DNA of 64,000 nucleotides from Pigmentiphaga litoralis (lineage in GTDB: Bacteria > Pseudomonadota > Gammaproteobacteria > Burkholderiales > Burkholderiaceae_B): contig NZ_JACCBP010000003.1 of assembly GCF_013408655.1 (NCBI RefSeq), forward strand, positions 310,001 to 374,000, read 5' to 3'. The notes beneath the pieces are model-generated. The model saw nothing but the letters and a program-made list of their open reading frames with translations. It searched no databases and was not told the origin of the DNA. Of the stretch, positions 31,801 through 40,699 are shown one piece after another. The position numbers and the translations under genes are program-made. Positions within the stretch are counted from its first letter, which is position 1. Each line of letters begins with the position of its first letter.

Positions 31801-34013
31801 CGGCGTCGCGCGATACGCGCAGCCTGCCAACCAAGGTGCGGCTGGTGGATCTGTTCAGCGGCCCGGTCAAGCTGGATGCCAGCGGCGAAGCCACCGTGCC
31901 GCTCGACCTGCCGGACTTCAACGGCACCTTGCGCATCATGGCCACGGCCTTCACGCAAGACCGTTACGGCAGCGCGCAGGCCGAGATGGTGGTGGCTGCG
32001 CCGGTGGTGGCCGAACTGTCCACGCCGCGCTTCATCAGCCCGGGCGACGAGGTGACGTTGGCGCTGGACGTGACCAACCTGAGCGGCGCGCCGCAGAACC
32101 TGTCGATCCGTCTGGAAGGGCTGGACCCGGTGCGCATCCGCGAGGGATCACGCACGGTCACGCTGGCCGACAAGCAACGCACCACCCTGCGTTTTGGCGC
32201 TGAAGCCACGGGCGCGTATGGACTCGGACGCCTGCGCCTGGTGGTGGATGGCGCACCCGCCGCGGGGTCGACGGAACCGCTGCATATCGTGCGGGAATCG
32301 CTGTTGCAGGTGCAGCCTGCCGTGCCGGCCGAGCGGGAAGTCAAACGCGCCCGCGTCGAACCGGGCAGCAGCTTCCGGCTCGAACCGACCTGGACGTCGC
32401 GCTTCTATAACGAGTCCGTGACGGTGGGCATGTCGATCTCGAACCGGCCGCCGTTCAACATCGGCCGGCTGGTGCAAGGGCTGCTGGACTACCCGTACGG
32501 GTGCCTGGAGCAGACCGCCAGCGCCGCCTATCCGCACGTCTTTATCGACGAGGTGCAGGCCAAGGCCTATGGCCTGACGCCGCGCACCCGCGCCGAACGG
32601 GAACGCATGCTGGAAGGCGCCATCGCCCGGATCGCCGGCCAGCAGAAGGCATCGGGCGGCTTTACCTTGTGGGGCGATGGCGCGCAGGAAATCTGGCTGA
32701 GCGCCTACGTGACCGGCTTCCTGCAGGATGCGCGGACCAATGGCTTCAACGTGCCCGACACGATGGCGCGGCGCAGCCAGGAATGGTTGCTGACGCAACT
32801 GCAGCAGGGCGTGGCCAACATTCCCGCCCTGCCTGCCAATCTGCAGAAGGACCTGGCCGTGGGCACGCGCCTGCGTGACACGGACTACGACGCGCTGCGC
32901 AACGGGCATCGCCGGTTTGCCGAACTGGCCAATGCAGCCTATGTGCTGGCCCGTGACCAGAAGGCGCCGCTGTCCACCCTGCGCGTGCTGCATGACAGCT
33001 TCCGCAACCGCGCGCGGTCGCCGCTGCCCTTGGTGCACCTGGCGGTGGCGCTCAAGCTGATGGGTGATGAAGCGCGTTCCAAGGTGGCCCTGGACGATGC
33101 CATGGCGCGGCCTTACGGCATCGATGCCGGACGAGGCGGCGGCTATGGCGAATGGCTGGGCGACTATGGTTCGCCCGTGCGTGACATGGCCATGAGTTAC
33201 GCGCTGATGGCGCAGAACAACCTGACCCACCCGCGCCGCGAAGTCATGCTGAATGACCTGGCCGGGCGTCTGGCAGGACGGCCTTACCTGTCCACGCAGG
33301 AACAGCTGGCCTTGTTCCTGGCGGCACGCGCGGCCGGTGGCCAGAACGATGCGGCGTGGACCGCGGTGCTGCGTAACGGGGCGAAGGACGAGACCCTGAC
33401 GTCGCGCACCAGCGAATCGCGCACGGTGGCGGGCGATCAGCTGCAGCAGGGGGTCGAGGTGATCAACCAGGGCACCGATGTGCTGTTTGTCGAAGCCGAC
33501 ATCCAGGGCTATCCGACGGCGCCAGCCGAACCCAAATCCAACGGTGTGCGTATCGTGCGGACCTGGTATGAGGCCGATGGCAAGACGTGGACCGGACGCA
33601 GCCTGAAGACCGGCGACACGCTGATCGTGAAGCTGGACGCGACGGCGGACCGGCGGATCGAAGACGGCCTGATCGTTGATCGGGTGCCGGCCGGGTTCGA
33701 GGTCGAAAACCTGAACCTGACCCAGGGTGCGGGGCTGGAAAACTGGTCCATCGGTGGCAAGGATGTGGCTGAAGCCCTGAACGATCCGGCCATCAAGCAC
33801 CGCGAATACCGCGACGACCGCTACGTGGCCGCCGTGCGTATCCAGGGCACCGTGACGGTGTTCTACAAGGTGCGCGTGGTGACCCCTGGACGCTTCGTGG
33901 TCCCGGCGCCAGTGGTCGAAGACATGTACCGGCCCGACGTGCGCGGCGTAGGCACGCAAAGCGCCGGCCTGGTGATCCAGGACCCACGCGGGGCAGCAGG
34001 TAGCGCGCGCTAA
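28836..34013 (+). CDS. Bacterial alpha-2-macroglobulin family protein (YfhM-like)
   Basis: A 1725-residue protein. The N-terminus has one hydrophobic segment (about residues 9–27) and no lipobox, so it is probably a membrane-anchored periplasmic protein rather than the lipoprotein known from E. coli. The thioester motif is intact: Cys1223-Leu-Glu-Gln1226 in YPYGCLEQTASA. The rest is a string of beta-sandwich macroglobulin domains and a helical thioester domain. Such proteins are thought to trap proteases that enter the periplasm. pbpC follows 11 bases after the stop, the classic pairing in which PBP1C would repair the wall. An acidic stretch (ADASADADPDAGSDYDNDYG) near residue 240 looks like a linker. 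Confidence 0.93.
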   Translation: MGWKAGRTAAVAVVCGVVVAAAGAAWWWNGSRSGDDGTAVTVVDGGSGSDTFVALDCKARLFDESPALAVTFSQPVDRRQRFDNYLQVSDLGAFNAADADASAVSGKPVATDEVAAGNVAKGSWVVGDNPRVVYFPAIQPQRKYKIGISSGLKNASGQTLDSLSTCEVASEAMPPSFYFASKGVVLPAGQNGGLPVVTVNTPEVDVQFLRVDAANLPTFYESALGVRGPAKAAEADASADADPDAGSDYDNDYGGNTGLKGTVSLWDLDRLKSMSRSVYQGRFLADASANRRHVTFLPVETIKELKEPGIYVAVMTQPGRFRDEYQVTYFYVTDVGLHARRYPNQLDAFATSLKSGKAVGDVEFELLDDKAKSLGKAKADGQGHAVFTGDVDAARVLLGRRGNEMSVVALQEPALDLSEFDVGGYPSRNNKLFVYAGRDLYRPGERFDVSVLARNPDGAPVAAMPLTATLKRPDGRVMQTAVWRPQANLPGYVQQPIVLPADAQTGSWLLEVRLDPAARSADASWKFQVEEFLPERMKLDLQSRQQILSPGDELKVQVRGDYLYGSPAAGNRVLGVVSVQRDRLALPTQLPGFIFGDFADDSRKQRKDLEETELDERGAVTLTVPLDVDGTHSPMKVKTSVSLLESGGRPVVRSIDRAVWPAKALIAVRPLFDRDVAREGALAEFEAVRVDAAGKFVPLESAQLRLYREERQYYWRFDDQRGWNSGFTENEDLIDSRTIALRERIKLGLPVTYGRYRLEISDPDTGETMRYRFYAGWGAQDAEDMGNRPDRVQLKLDKAPVREGDDVTLTITPPHDGEALIAVEGDKVLWSQRTSVKASGSTITIPVGKDWKRHDLYVSVAVFRPGSEGDRVTPARALGLIHLPLARDDRKLSVALTAPAKVLPEKRTTVKVKVGNLDKRSSEAADQSAYVTVSAVDLGILNITRYASPDPFDFFFGKHRYAPELLDLYGKLIEKMDGTQGKLKWGGDAASRDTRSLPTKVRLVDLFSGPVKLDASGEATVPLDLPDFNGTLRIMATAFTQDRYGSAQAEMVVAAPVVAELSTPRFISPGDEVTLALDVTNLSGAPQNLSIRLEGLDPVRIREGSRTVTLADKQRTTLRFGAEATGAYGLGRLRLVVDGAPAAGSTEPLHIVRESLLQVQPAVPAEREVKRARVEPGSSFRLEPTWTSRFYNESVTVGMSISNRPPFNIGRLVQGLLDYPYGCLEQTASAAYPHVFIDEVQAKAYGLTPRTRAERERMLEGAIARIAGQQKASGGFTLWGDGAQEIWLSAYVTGFLQDARTNGFNVPDTMARRSQEWLLTQLQQGVANIPALPANLQKDLAVGTRLRDTDYDALRNGHRRFAELANAAYVLARDQKAPLSTLRVLHDSFRNRARSPLPLVHLAVALKLMGDEARSKVALDDAMARPYGIDAGRGGGYGEWLGDYGSPVRDMAMSYALMAQNNLTHPRREVMLNDLAGRLAGRPYLSTQEQLALFLAARAAGGQNDAAWTAVLRNGAKDETLTSRTSESRTVAGDQLQQGVEVINQGTDVLFVEADIQGYPTAPAEPKSNGVRIVRTWYEADGKTWTGRSLKTGDTLIVKLDATADRRIEDGLIVDRVPAGFEVENLNLTQGAGLENWSIGGKDVAEALNDPAIKHREYRDDRYVAAVRIQGTVTVFYKVRVVTPGRFVVPAPVVEDMYRPDVRGVGTQSAGLVIQDPRGAAGSAR

Positions 34014-34024
34014 GGCGAAGGGGG

Positions 34025-36706
34025 ATGCGGCGTCGAAAGGAGCAGGATCGGGCCGCGGCGGACGCGGCGCCGGAGGCGGGCGCTGCCGGGGAGGAGGCCG
34101 CCAGGAGCGAGGCCGCCGGTGAGCGCGGCGCGCAGGGCAGCGCCTCCGGCCAGGGGTCGCCTCGGGCCAGGCGGCGCGTCGCTCTGAGGCGCCCGGCCCG
34201 CGTCCTGCTGGCCACCGGGCTGGTATCAGTGATTACGCTGCTCGCCTTGGACCTGGCTTTCCCGCTGCCCCGCGCCGCGCTGGCCCGGCCCGACGGCGGG
34301 CTGGTCGTGACAGCCGAAGACGGAACACCGCTGCGCACCTACCCGAGCGCCGACGGCGTCTGGCGTTATCCCGTGGCCGCCGATCAGGTATCGCCGCTGT
34401 ATTACGACGCCTTGCTCACCTTCGAAGACCGCTGGTTTTATTGGCACCCCGGCGTGAACCCGGTCGCCATGGCGCGCGCCGCATGGCAGTGGGCGCGCAG
34501 TGGCCGGGTCGTGTCCGGCGGATCGACCTTGACCATGCAGGTGGCGCGCATGGTCGATCCGCGTCTGCATTATGGTGACCGTAGCCTGCGCGGCAAGCTG
34601 CGGCAGGTGCTGCGCGCGCTGCAGCTGGAATGGCATCTGTCCAAGGCCCAGATCCTGGCGCTATACCTGAACCATGCGCCCATGGGCGGCATCGTCGAAG
34701 GCGTAGAAATGGCCAGCCGCGCCTACCTGGGCAAGCCCTCATCCCAACTGAGTCATGCCGAGGCGGCGCTGCTGACCGCGCTGCCCCAGGCGCCGTCGCG
34801 CTTGCGGCCCGACCGTGCTCCCGCCGCCGCGCAGGCCGCGCGCGACAAGGTGCTGGACCGCCTGCGCGACCTGGGCACGTGGGACGCCGCCACGGTGGCC
34901 GACGCGCGCATCGAACAGGTGATCGTCCAGCCGCTGCGGGCGCGCTGGCTTGCGCCGCTGGCGGCGGAACGGCTGCGGCAGGGCACGCGGGTATTGGCGC
35001 GGGAGTCGTCAGCCAAAACGGGGTCCAGGCCGCCCGGTGGTTCGGGCACTGGGCAGGGCCCGAACCCAGCGGCAGACATTGCATCGGGTGCTTCGCGCGG
35101 ATCCGCGTCTGCGCCATCCGCCGCCGTTCCGCCCGGCCTGCCACTGCGGGCTGCATCGCTGCCCACCACGGCTCGCACGGTCGTCCGGTCCACCCTGGAC
35201 ATCGAACTGCAATCCGCCGTCGAAACCATGCTGCTGGACCGCGTCGACGCCTTGCCGCCCAAGGTATCCATGGCCGTGCTGGTCATGGACAACGACACCC
35301 TGGCGACCAAGGTCTACGCGGGATCCGCCGACTTTTCCGACCGGCGCCGCGCGAATCACGTCGACATGGTGCGCGGCGTGCGGTCGCCCGGGTCCACCCT
35401 CAAACCGTTCCTGTATGCCATGGCGCTGGACGACGGGCTGATCCATTCCGAAAGTCTGCTGGTGGATGCGCCGCAATCCTTTGGTGGCTACCGCCCCGGC
35501 AACTTCCAGGCGGCGTTTTCGGGCCCGGTCAGCGTGTCGGACGCCCTGCAGCGATCCCTGAATGTGCCGGCCGTCGACCTGCTGGACCGGGTCGGTCCGG
35601 CGCGTTTTGCGTCCAATTTGCGCGCCGCCGGGCTGCGGCTGCGCATGGGGACCGGGATTTCGCCCAACCTGAGTCTGATCCTGGGCGGCGGCGGCACCAC
35701 GCTGGAAGAGCTGGTCGCGGCCTACCGGGCGCTGGCGCGCGGTGGCATGGCCGGACAGCCCCGGCTGGAACCTGACGCGCCGCGGGTCGAGGCGCGCATC
35801 ATGAGTCCGGGCGCCGCGTTTATCGTGCGCGAGATCCTGGAAAACGGCGGCCACCCGGATCGCCCGTTCTACGACGGTCCGCGCGGGCTGGCGTGGAAGA
35901 CCGGTACGAGTTTCGGCTTTCGCGACGCCTGGGCGGTCGGGGTGACCGACGGCTTCACGATCGGCGTGTGGGTGGGCCGGCCCGACGGCACGCCGAACCC
36001 GGGATTCTTCGGCGCCAACGTGGCCGCGCCGCTGCTGCAGGACATCGTGGCCGCCTTGCCCGCGCCACCGCCTGCGCCGCGCAAGCCGCCTGCCGAAGTC
36101 ACCCAGGTGTCGATCTGTTGGCCCCTGGGGCTGGCCGCATCGGTCACGTCACCTGCCTTATGTCAGATCCGCCGCCAGGCCTGGGCGCTGGATGGCGCCG
36201 TGCCGCCCACGCTGCCAGACCGCGTCGCACCTGCCGGACCGATCGAAACGCTGTGGATTTCCCCAATCACCGGCCACCGCACCCGGCCCACCTGCAGCGT
36301 GCCGGGCGAACCGGTGCAGGTGGCGCGCTGGCCCACCTATCTGCAACCCTGGCTGGAATCGGGCCTGCTGGCCGCCTACGCCCCGCCGCCCTGGGACCCG
36401 GCCTGCCGCGCGGCCGGTGCCCGGTCGGGCCTGCGGATCGAAGGCGTGGACACCGGTGCGCAGTTGCTGCCCGTGCCGGGCGGCCGCGACATTACGGTCG
36501 GGGTGCGTGCGTTGGGCGGCAGTGGCACCGTGTGGTGGCTGCTGGACGGCCAGCCGCAGCAGCAATCGCCCGGGACGGCCGCCGTCACCCTGAAACTCAG
36601 GGAAAACGGCAAGCACGCCGTGACCGCCATGGACGAAGCGGGGCGCTACGATAGCGTGTCATTCACCGTGCGCGGCCTGCCCGGCACCGCCGCGTCCGGC
36701 AAGTAA
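34025..36706 (+). CDS. pbpC: Penicillin-binding protein 1C
   Basis: An 893-residue bifunctional enzyme. A cytoplasmic Arg/Ala/Gly-rich N-terminal tail of about 60 residues precedes the membrane anchor (VLLATGLVSVITLLALDLAF). The glycosyltransferase domain has catalytic Glu in FEDRWFYWHPG and GGSTLTMQVARM. The transpeptidase domain has S457-T-L-K460, SLN and K625-T-G-T. A C-terminal PBP1C-specific domain completes it. Residues around 325–370 form a Gly/Ser/Ala-rich insert between the two domains. It polymerises and crosslinks peptidoglycan. Its start lies 11 bases after the macroglobulin gene. Confidence 0.94.
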   Translation: MRRRKEQDRAAADAAPEAGAAGEEAARSEAAGERGAQGSASGQGSPRARRRVALRRPARVLLATGLVSVITLLALDLAFPLPRAALARPDGGLVVTAEDGTPLRTYPSADGVWRYPVAADQVSPLYYDALLTFEDRWFYWHPGVNPVAMARAAWQWARSGRVVSGGSTLTMQVARMVDPRLHYGDRSLRGKLRQVLRALQLEWHLSKAQILALYLNHAPMGGIVEGVEMASRAYLGKPSSQLSHAEAALLTALPQAPSRLRPDRAPAAAQAARDKVLDRLRDLGTWDAATVADARIEQVIVQPLRARWLAPLAAERLRQGTRVLARESSAKTGSRPPGGSGTGQGPNPAADIASGASRGSASAPSAAVPPGLPLRAASLPTTARTVVRSTLDIELQSAVETMLLDRVDALPPKVSMAVLVMDNDTLATKVYAGSADFSDRRRANHVDMVRGVRSPGSTLKPFLYAMALDDGLIHSESLLVDAPQSFGGYRPGNFQAAFSGPVSVSDALQRSLNVPAVDLLDRVGPARFASNLRAAGLRLRMGTGISPNLSLILGGGGTTLEELVAAYRALARGGMAGQPRLEPDAPRVEARIMSPGAAFIVREILENGGHPDRPFYDGPRGLAWKTGTSFGFRDAWAVGVTDGFTIGVWVGRPDGTPNPGFFGANVAAPLLQDIVAALPAPPPAPRKPPAEVTQVSICWPLGLAASVTSPALCQIRRQAWALDGAVPPTLPDRVAPAGPIETLWISPITGHRTRPTCSVPGEPVQVARWPTYLQPWLESGLLAAYAPPPWDPACRAAGARSGLRIEGVDTGAQLLPVPGGRDITVGVRALGGSGTVWWLLDGQPQQQSPGTAAVTLKLRENGKHAVTAMDEAGRYDSVSFTVRGLPGTAASGK

Positions 36707-36732
36707 CCCGCCGGCTGCGGGCTTGCGATGAC

Positions 36733-36761
36733 TTGTGGCGCTGCCCGATAAGCAGGATAAT
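36733..36761 (+). promoter_or_regulatory. Sigma-70-type promoter of the 3-oxoadipate operon
   Basis: TTGTGG (36733–36738), a 17-base spacer and GATAAT (36756–36761) predict transcription starting near 36768, about 105 bases before the first gene. The spacing is ideal and the -10 has one mismatch, but the -35 matches the consensus only in its first three bases. Confidence 0.5.
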
Positions 36762-36771
36762 GTTTATTGTC

Positions 36772-36785
36772 CGAACAAAAGTTCG
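36772..36785. promoter_or_regulatory. Palindrome CGAAC-N4-GTTCG, candidate operator
   Basis: A perfect five-bp inverted repeat with a four-base spacer lies just past the predicted start point of the 3-oxoadipate operon. IclR-type regulators of the beta-ketoadipate pathway bind GTTCG/CGAAC-containing sites, so this could be a repressor or activator site. No IclR gene is in the window. Confidence 0.45.
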
Positions 36786-36872
36786 TGTAAAGAACATTTG
36801 GATCGACTTCTGACGTAACCAGGCGCGTCCGCCAGACCCGATCTCAGGTCCAGGCCCCGCGCGGAGACATTC

Positions 36873-37562
36873 ATGATCAACAAAATCGTTGCTTCGGTCG
36901 CCGAAGCCTTGGCAGACGTCAAAGACGGCTCCACCATCCTGATCGGCGGCTTCGGCACGGCTGGCCTGCCCAATGCCCTGATCGACGGGCTGATCGAGCA
37001 GGGCGCCAAAGACCTCGTCGTCGTGAACAACAACGCCGGCAACGGCTACACCGGCCTGGCCGCGCTGCTCAAGACCGAACGCGTCCGCAAGGTCATCTGC
37101 TCCTTCCCGCGCCAGTCCGACTCGTGGGTGTTCGACGAGCTGTACCGCGCCGGCAAGCTGGAACTGGAACTGGTGCCCCAGGGCAACCTGGCCGAGCGCA
37201 TCCGCGCGGCGGGCGCCGGTATTGGCGGTTTCTTCACGCCTACCGGCGCCGGCACGCTGCTGGCCGAAGGCAAGGAAACGCGCGTCATCAATGGCCGTGA
37301 ATACGTGCTGGAAAGCCCGATCTTCGGCGACGTCGCCCTGATCTCGGCAGACCGCGGCGACCGCTGGGGCAACCTGACCTACAACAAGACGGCCCGCAAT
37401 TTCGGCCCGATCATGGCGACGGCGTCCAAGCTGGCCATCGCGCAGGTGCGCGAAGTCGTCGAACTGGGCGAACTGGATCCCGAAGCGGTGGTCACCCCCG
37501 GCATCTTCGTCAAACGTGTGGTGCAGGTCGCCGCGCAAGCCCCTCAACCCGTCGCCGCATAA
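36873..37562 (+). CDS. pcaI: 3-oxoacid (3-oxoadipate) CoA-transferase subunit A
   Basis: A 229-residue subunit A of family I CoA-transferases, with GGFGTAGLPNALIDGL near the N-terminus and GAGIGGFFTPTGAGT in the middle. With subunit B it moves CoA from succinyl-CoA to 3-oxoadipate. The substrate is inferred from the neighbours, maleylacetate reductase and a PcaF-type thiolase; acetoacetate (a ScoA-like role) is the alternative. It is first in a four-gene plus-strand unit, about 105 bases after a predicted promoter start. Confidence 0.87.
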   Translation: MINKIVASVAEALADVKDGSTILIGGFGTAGLPNALIDGLIEQGAKDLVVVNNNAGNGYTGLAALLKTERVRKVICSFPRQSDSWVFDELYRAGKLELELVPQGNLAERIRAAGAGIGGFFTPTGAGTLLAEGKETRVINGREYVLESPIFGDVALISADRGDRWGNLTYNKTARNFGPIMATASKLAIAQVREVVELGELDPEAVVTPGIFVKRVVQVAAQAPQPVAA

Positions 37563-37572
37563 GGTAGCCGCC

Positions 37573-38211
37573 ATGAACAAGATGAATCGAGACCAGATCG
37601 CTGCGCGGGTGGCCCGCGACATTCCGGAAGGCGCGTATGTGAACCTGGGCATCGGCTTGCCGACCCTGGTGGCGAACCACCTGCCGGCCGACCGCGAAGT
37701 GCTGCTGCACACCGAAAACGGCCTGCTAGGCATGGGCCCCGCGCCTGCCAAGGGCAAAGAAGACTGGGACCTGATCAATGCCGGCAAGCAGCCTGTCACC
37801 ACGCTGCCCGGCGCGGCCTTCTTCCATCACGCCGATTCGTTCGGCATGATGCGCGGCGGCCACCTGGACATCTGCGTCCTGGGCGCCTTCCAGGTGTCGG
37901 TCAAGGGTGACCTGGCCAACTGGCACACCGGCGCGCCCGACGCGATTCCCGCCGTGGGCGGCGCCATGGACCTGGCCATTGGCGCCAAGGACGTGTTCGT
38001 GATGATGGACCTGCTGACCAAAACCGGCGAAAGCAAGCTGGTGGCGGCCTGCACCTATCCATTGACCGGCGTTGCCTGCGTCAGCCGCGTGTATTCCGAC
38101 CTGGCGGTGTTCGACATCACGTCGGACGGCGTGCGGGTGATCGATCGGGTGGACGGCCTGTCGTTCGACGAACTGCAGCGTCTCTGCAACGTGCCGCTCC
38201 TGAAGGACTGA
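37573..38211 (+). CDS. pcaJ: 3-oxoacid (3-oxoadipate) CoA-transferase subunit B
   Basis: A 212-residue subunit B. The catalytic Glu lies in HTENGLLGMG, preceded by YVNLGIGLPTLVANHL. It pairs with the subunit A encoded ten bases upstream. The start at 37573 (MNKMNRDQIA) avoids overlap with subunit A. Maleylacetate reductase begins two bases after its stop, linking it to aromatic ring breakdown rather than general ketone-body use. Confidence 0.88.
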   Translation: MNKMNRDQIAARVARDIPEGAYVNLGIGLPTLVANHLPADREVLLHTENGLLGMGPAPAKGKEDWDLINAGKQPVTTLPGAAFFHHADSFGMMRGGHLDICVLGAFQVSVKGDLANWHTGAPDAIPAVGGAMDLAIGAKDVFVMMDLLTKTGESKLVAACTYPLTGVACVSRVYSDLAVFDITSDGVRVIDRVDGLSFDELQRLCNVPLLKD

Positions 38212-38213
38212 TC

Positions 38214-39278
38214 GTGGACGCCTTCGTCTACACCGGCATTGCGTCCCGCGTCGTGTTCGGCGCGGGGTCCCTGCAGCACCTCGAACGCGAAATCGAGCTG
38301 CTGGGCGCCCGCCGGGCGCTGGTCCTGTGCACGCCGGGCCAGCGCGATCAGGCGGAGCGCGTCGCCGCGATCATCGGCGATCGCGCGGCAGGCATCTTCG
38401 ACCAGGCCGTGATGCATGTCCCCATCGAGTCGGCGCGGGAAGCGCGCGCCGAAGCGCAGCGGATGGGCGCGGACTGCGCCATTGCGATCGGCGGCGGGTC
38501 CACCACGGGCCTGGGCAAGGCGATCGCACTGGACTCGGGCCTGCCCATCCTGGCGATCCCGACCACCTATGCCGGATCGGAAATGACCCCGATCTACGGC
38601 ATTACCGAAGCGGGTCTGAAAAAGACCGGCAAAGACCTGCGCGTGCTGCCGCGCACCGTGATCTACGATCCGGAACTGACGATCGGCCTGCCCGTCGGCC
38701 TGTCGATCACCAGCGGCCTGAACGCCATGGCGCACGCGGCCGAAGGGCTGTACGCGCAAGACACCAATCCCATCATGGGTCTGCTGGCCGAAGAAGGCCT
38801 GCGTGCCATGTCGCGTGCCTTGCCGGCGCTCAAGGCCGATCCCGCCGACCTGTCGGCACGCAGCGACGCGTTGTACGGCGCGTGGCTGTGCGGCACCGTG
38901 CTGGGCAACGTCGGCATGGCCCTGCACCACAAGCTGTGCCACACGCTGGGCGGCAGTTTCAACCTGCCGCACGCCGAAGTGCACACCGTGGTGCTGCCGC
39001 ACGCCATGGCCTACAACACCCGCGCCGTGCCGGACGTCATGGCGCGGATCGGCCGGGCGATCGGTTCGCCCGATGACGCGGCAGGCGGATTGTTTGACTT
39101 GGCGCAGTCGCAAGGGGCACCGGTCGCGCTGCGCGATATCGGCATGCAGGAAGCCGACCTGGACCGCGCCGCCGACATCGCCGTCGGCAACCCGTATTGG
39201 AATCCGCGGCCCATCGAACGGACCGCGCTTCGCCAGTTATTGCAGGACGCGTGGGAAGGCAAGCGGCCCAAGGGCTAA
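38214..39278 (+). CDS. Maleylacetate reductase
   Basis: A 354-residue iron-alcohol-dehydrogenase-fold protein starting with GTG. The family N-terminus (FVYTGIASRVVFGAGS), cofactor motif GGGSTTGLGKA, TTYAGSEMTPIYGITE and HKLCHTLGGSFNLPHAEVHT identify maleylacetate reductase. It reduces maleylacetate to 3-oxoadipate with NAD(P)H. The substrate would come from ring cleavage of hydroxyquinol by the dioxygenase encoded at 44763. The gene begins two bases after pcaJ and sits before the thiolase gene. Confidence 0.93.
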   Translation: MDAFVYTGIASRVVFGAGSLQHLEREIELLGARRALVLCTPGQRDQAERVAAIIGDRAAGIFDQAVMHVPIESAREARAEAQRMGADCAIAIGGGSTTGLGKAIALDSGLPILAIPTTYAGSEMTPIYGITEAGLKKTGKDLRVLPRTVIYDPELTIGLPVGLSITSGLNAMAHAAEGLYAQDTNPIMGLLAEEGLRAMSRALPALKADPADLSARSDALYGAWLCGTVLGNVGMALHHKLCHTLGGSFNLPHAEVHTVVLPHAMAYNTRAVPDVMARIGRAIGSPDDAAGGLFDLAQSQGAPVALRDIGMQEADLDRAADIAVGNPYWNPRPIERTALRQLLQDAWEGKRPKG

Positions 39279-39347
39279 GCTGATATGCACGCGACGATCG
39301 CCTTCCTAGTTGAAAATAGCCACTAGTCAAAACATCAGGGACACATC

Positions 39348-40553
39348 ATGAGTTCACACGCTTTCATTTGCGATGCCATCCGTACTCCCTTCGGTCGTTA
39401 CGGCGGCGCGCTGTCGTCGGTCCGCGCCGACGACCTCGGTGCGATCCCGATCAAGGCCTTGATGGAACGCAACCCCGGCCTGGACTGGGCGGCGATCACC
39501 GACGTGATCTACGGCTGCGCGAACCAGGCCGGCGAAGACAACCGCAACGTGGCCCGCATGTCGGCGCTGCTGGCCGGCCTGCCGATCGAAGTGCCCGGAT
39601 CGACCGTGAACCGCCTGTGCGGCTCCGGCCTGGACGCCCTGGGCACCGCCGCCCGCGCCATTCGTGCGGGCGACGCCGGCCTGATGATCGCCGGTGGCGT
39701 GGAAAGCATGAGCCGCGCGCCGTTCGTGATGGGCAAGGCGGAAACGGCTTTTTCGCGCAACGCCGCCATCTATGACACCACCATCGGCTGGCGTTTCGTC
39801 AACAAGGCGATGAAAGAGATGTACGGCGTCGACGCCATGCCGGAAACGGGCGAGAACGTCGCCACCGACTACAAGATCGAACGCGAAGCGCAAGACCGCA
39901 TGGCCTTCGCCAGCCAGAGCAAGGCGGCCGCCGCGCAACGCGCGGGATTCTTCGATGCCGAGATCACGCCCGTGACCATCAAGCAGAAGAAGGGTGATCC
40001 GATCATCGTATCGAAAGACGAGCACCCACGCGAAACCAGCATGGAAGCGCTGGCCAAGCTCAAGGGCGTCGTGCGTCCGGATGGCACGGTCACGGCAGGC
40101 AATGCGTCGGGCGTGAACGACGGCGCGTGCGCCTTGCTGCTGGCGTCCGAAACCGAAGCCGCGCGTCAGAACCTGACGCCCAAGGCCCGTGTCGTGGGGA
40201 TGGCGACGGCCGGCGTGCCGCCGCGCGTGATGGGCATCGGCCCGGCCCCGGCCACGCAAAAAGTGCTGGCCCTGACCGGCCTGACGCTGGACCAGATGGA
40301 CGTGATCGAACTGAACGAAGCGTTCGCCTCGCAAGGCCTGGCCGTGCTGCGCATGCTGGGTCTGGCCGATGACGACGCGCGGGTGAATCCGAATGGCGGC
40401 GCGATCGCCCTGGGCCATCCGCTCGGCGCCAGCGGCGCACGTCTGGCCACCACCGCGGTCAACCAGCTGCACCGCACCGGCGGCCGCTACGCACTGTGCA
40501 CGATGTGCATTGGCGTGGGCCAGGGTATCGCGGTCATTCTGGAACGCGTGTAA
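39348..40553 (+). CDS. pcaF: 3-oxoadipyl-CoA thiolase
   Basis: A 401-residue thiolase with nucleophile C91 in [19 protein letters not shown], catalytic His in [10 protein letters not shown] and a C-terminal [11 protein letters not shown]. The [21 protein letters not shown]-terminus is typical of PcaF. It splits 3-oxoadipyl-CoA into succinyl-CoA and acetyl-CoA, ending the pathway. It is last in the plus-strand unit, 70 bases after maleylacetate reductase, and a good terminator follows. Confidence 0.93.
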   Translation: MSSHAFICDAIRTPFGRYGGALSSVRADDLGAIPIKALMERNPGLDWAAITDVIYGCANQAGEDNRNVARMSALLAGLPIEVPGSTVNRLCGSGLDALGTAARAIRAGDAGLMIAGGVESMSRAPFVMGKAETAFSRNAAIYDTTIGWRFVNKAMKEMYGVDAMPETGENVATDYKIEREAQDRMAFASQSKAAAAQRAGFFDAEITPVTIKQKKGDPIIVSKDEHPRETSMEALAKLKGVVRPDGTVTAGNASGVNDGACALLLASETEAARQNLTPKARVVGMATAGVPPRVMGIGPAPATQKVLALTGLTLDQMDVIELNEAFASQGLAVLRMLGLADDDARVNPNGGAIALGHPLGASGARLATTAVNQLHRTGGRYALCTMCIGVGQGIAVILERV

Positions 40554-40584
40554 AGCGGGCAGGGCACGGCGCCCTGTTCAGGAT

Positions 40585-40616
40585 ATGCCCAGGGGCGGTT
40601 GACCTGGGCATTTTTT
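40585..40616 (+). terminator. Rho-independent terminator after pcaF
   Basis: ATGCCCAGG (40585–40593) pairs with CCTGGGCAT (40603–40611), followed by TTTTTT. It lies 31 bases past the thiolase stop. Confidence 0.88.
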
Positions 40617-40699
40617 CGTCTGCGATGGGGTGATCGTTCAGATGGTGCGGTGACCCAGGGCCGCACGGCCTGCGTGGGACACCTTATGTCGACCGCCGT

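Noticed and set aside
28353..31958. A 1201-codon open frame antisense to the ClC end and the macroglobulin gene
   Set aside because: Its translation is His/Gln/Arg-rich without any domain, and the opposite strand encodes two clear family proteins. Long antisense frames are expected at this GC content.
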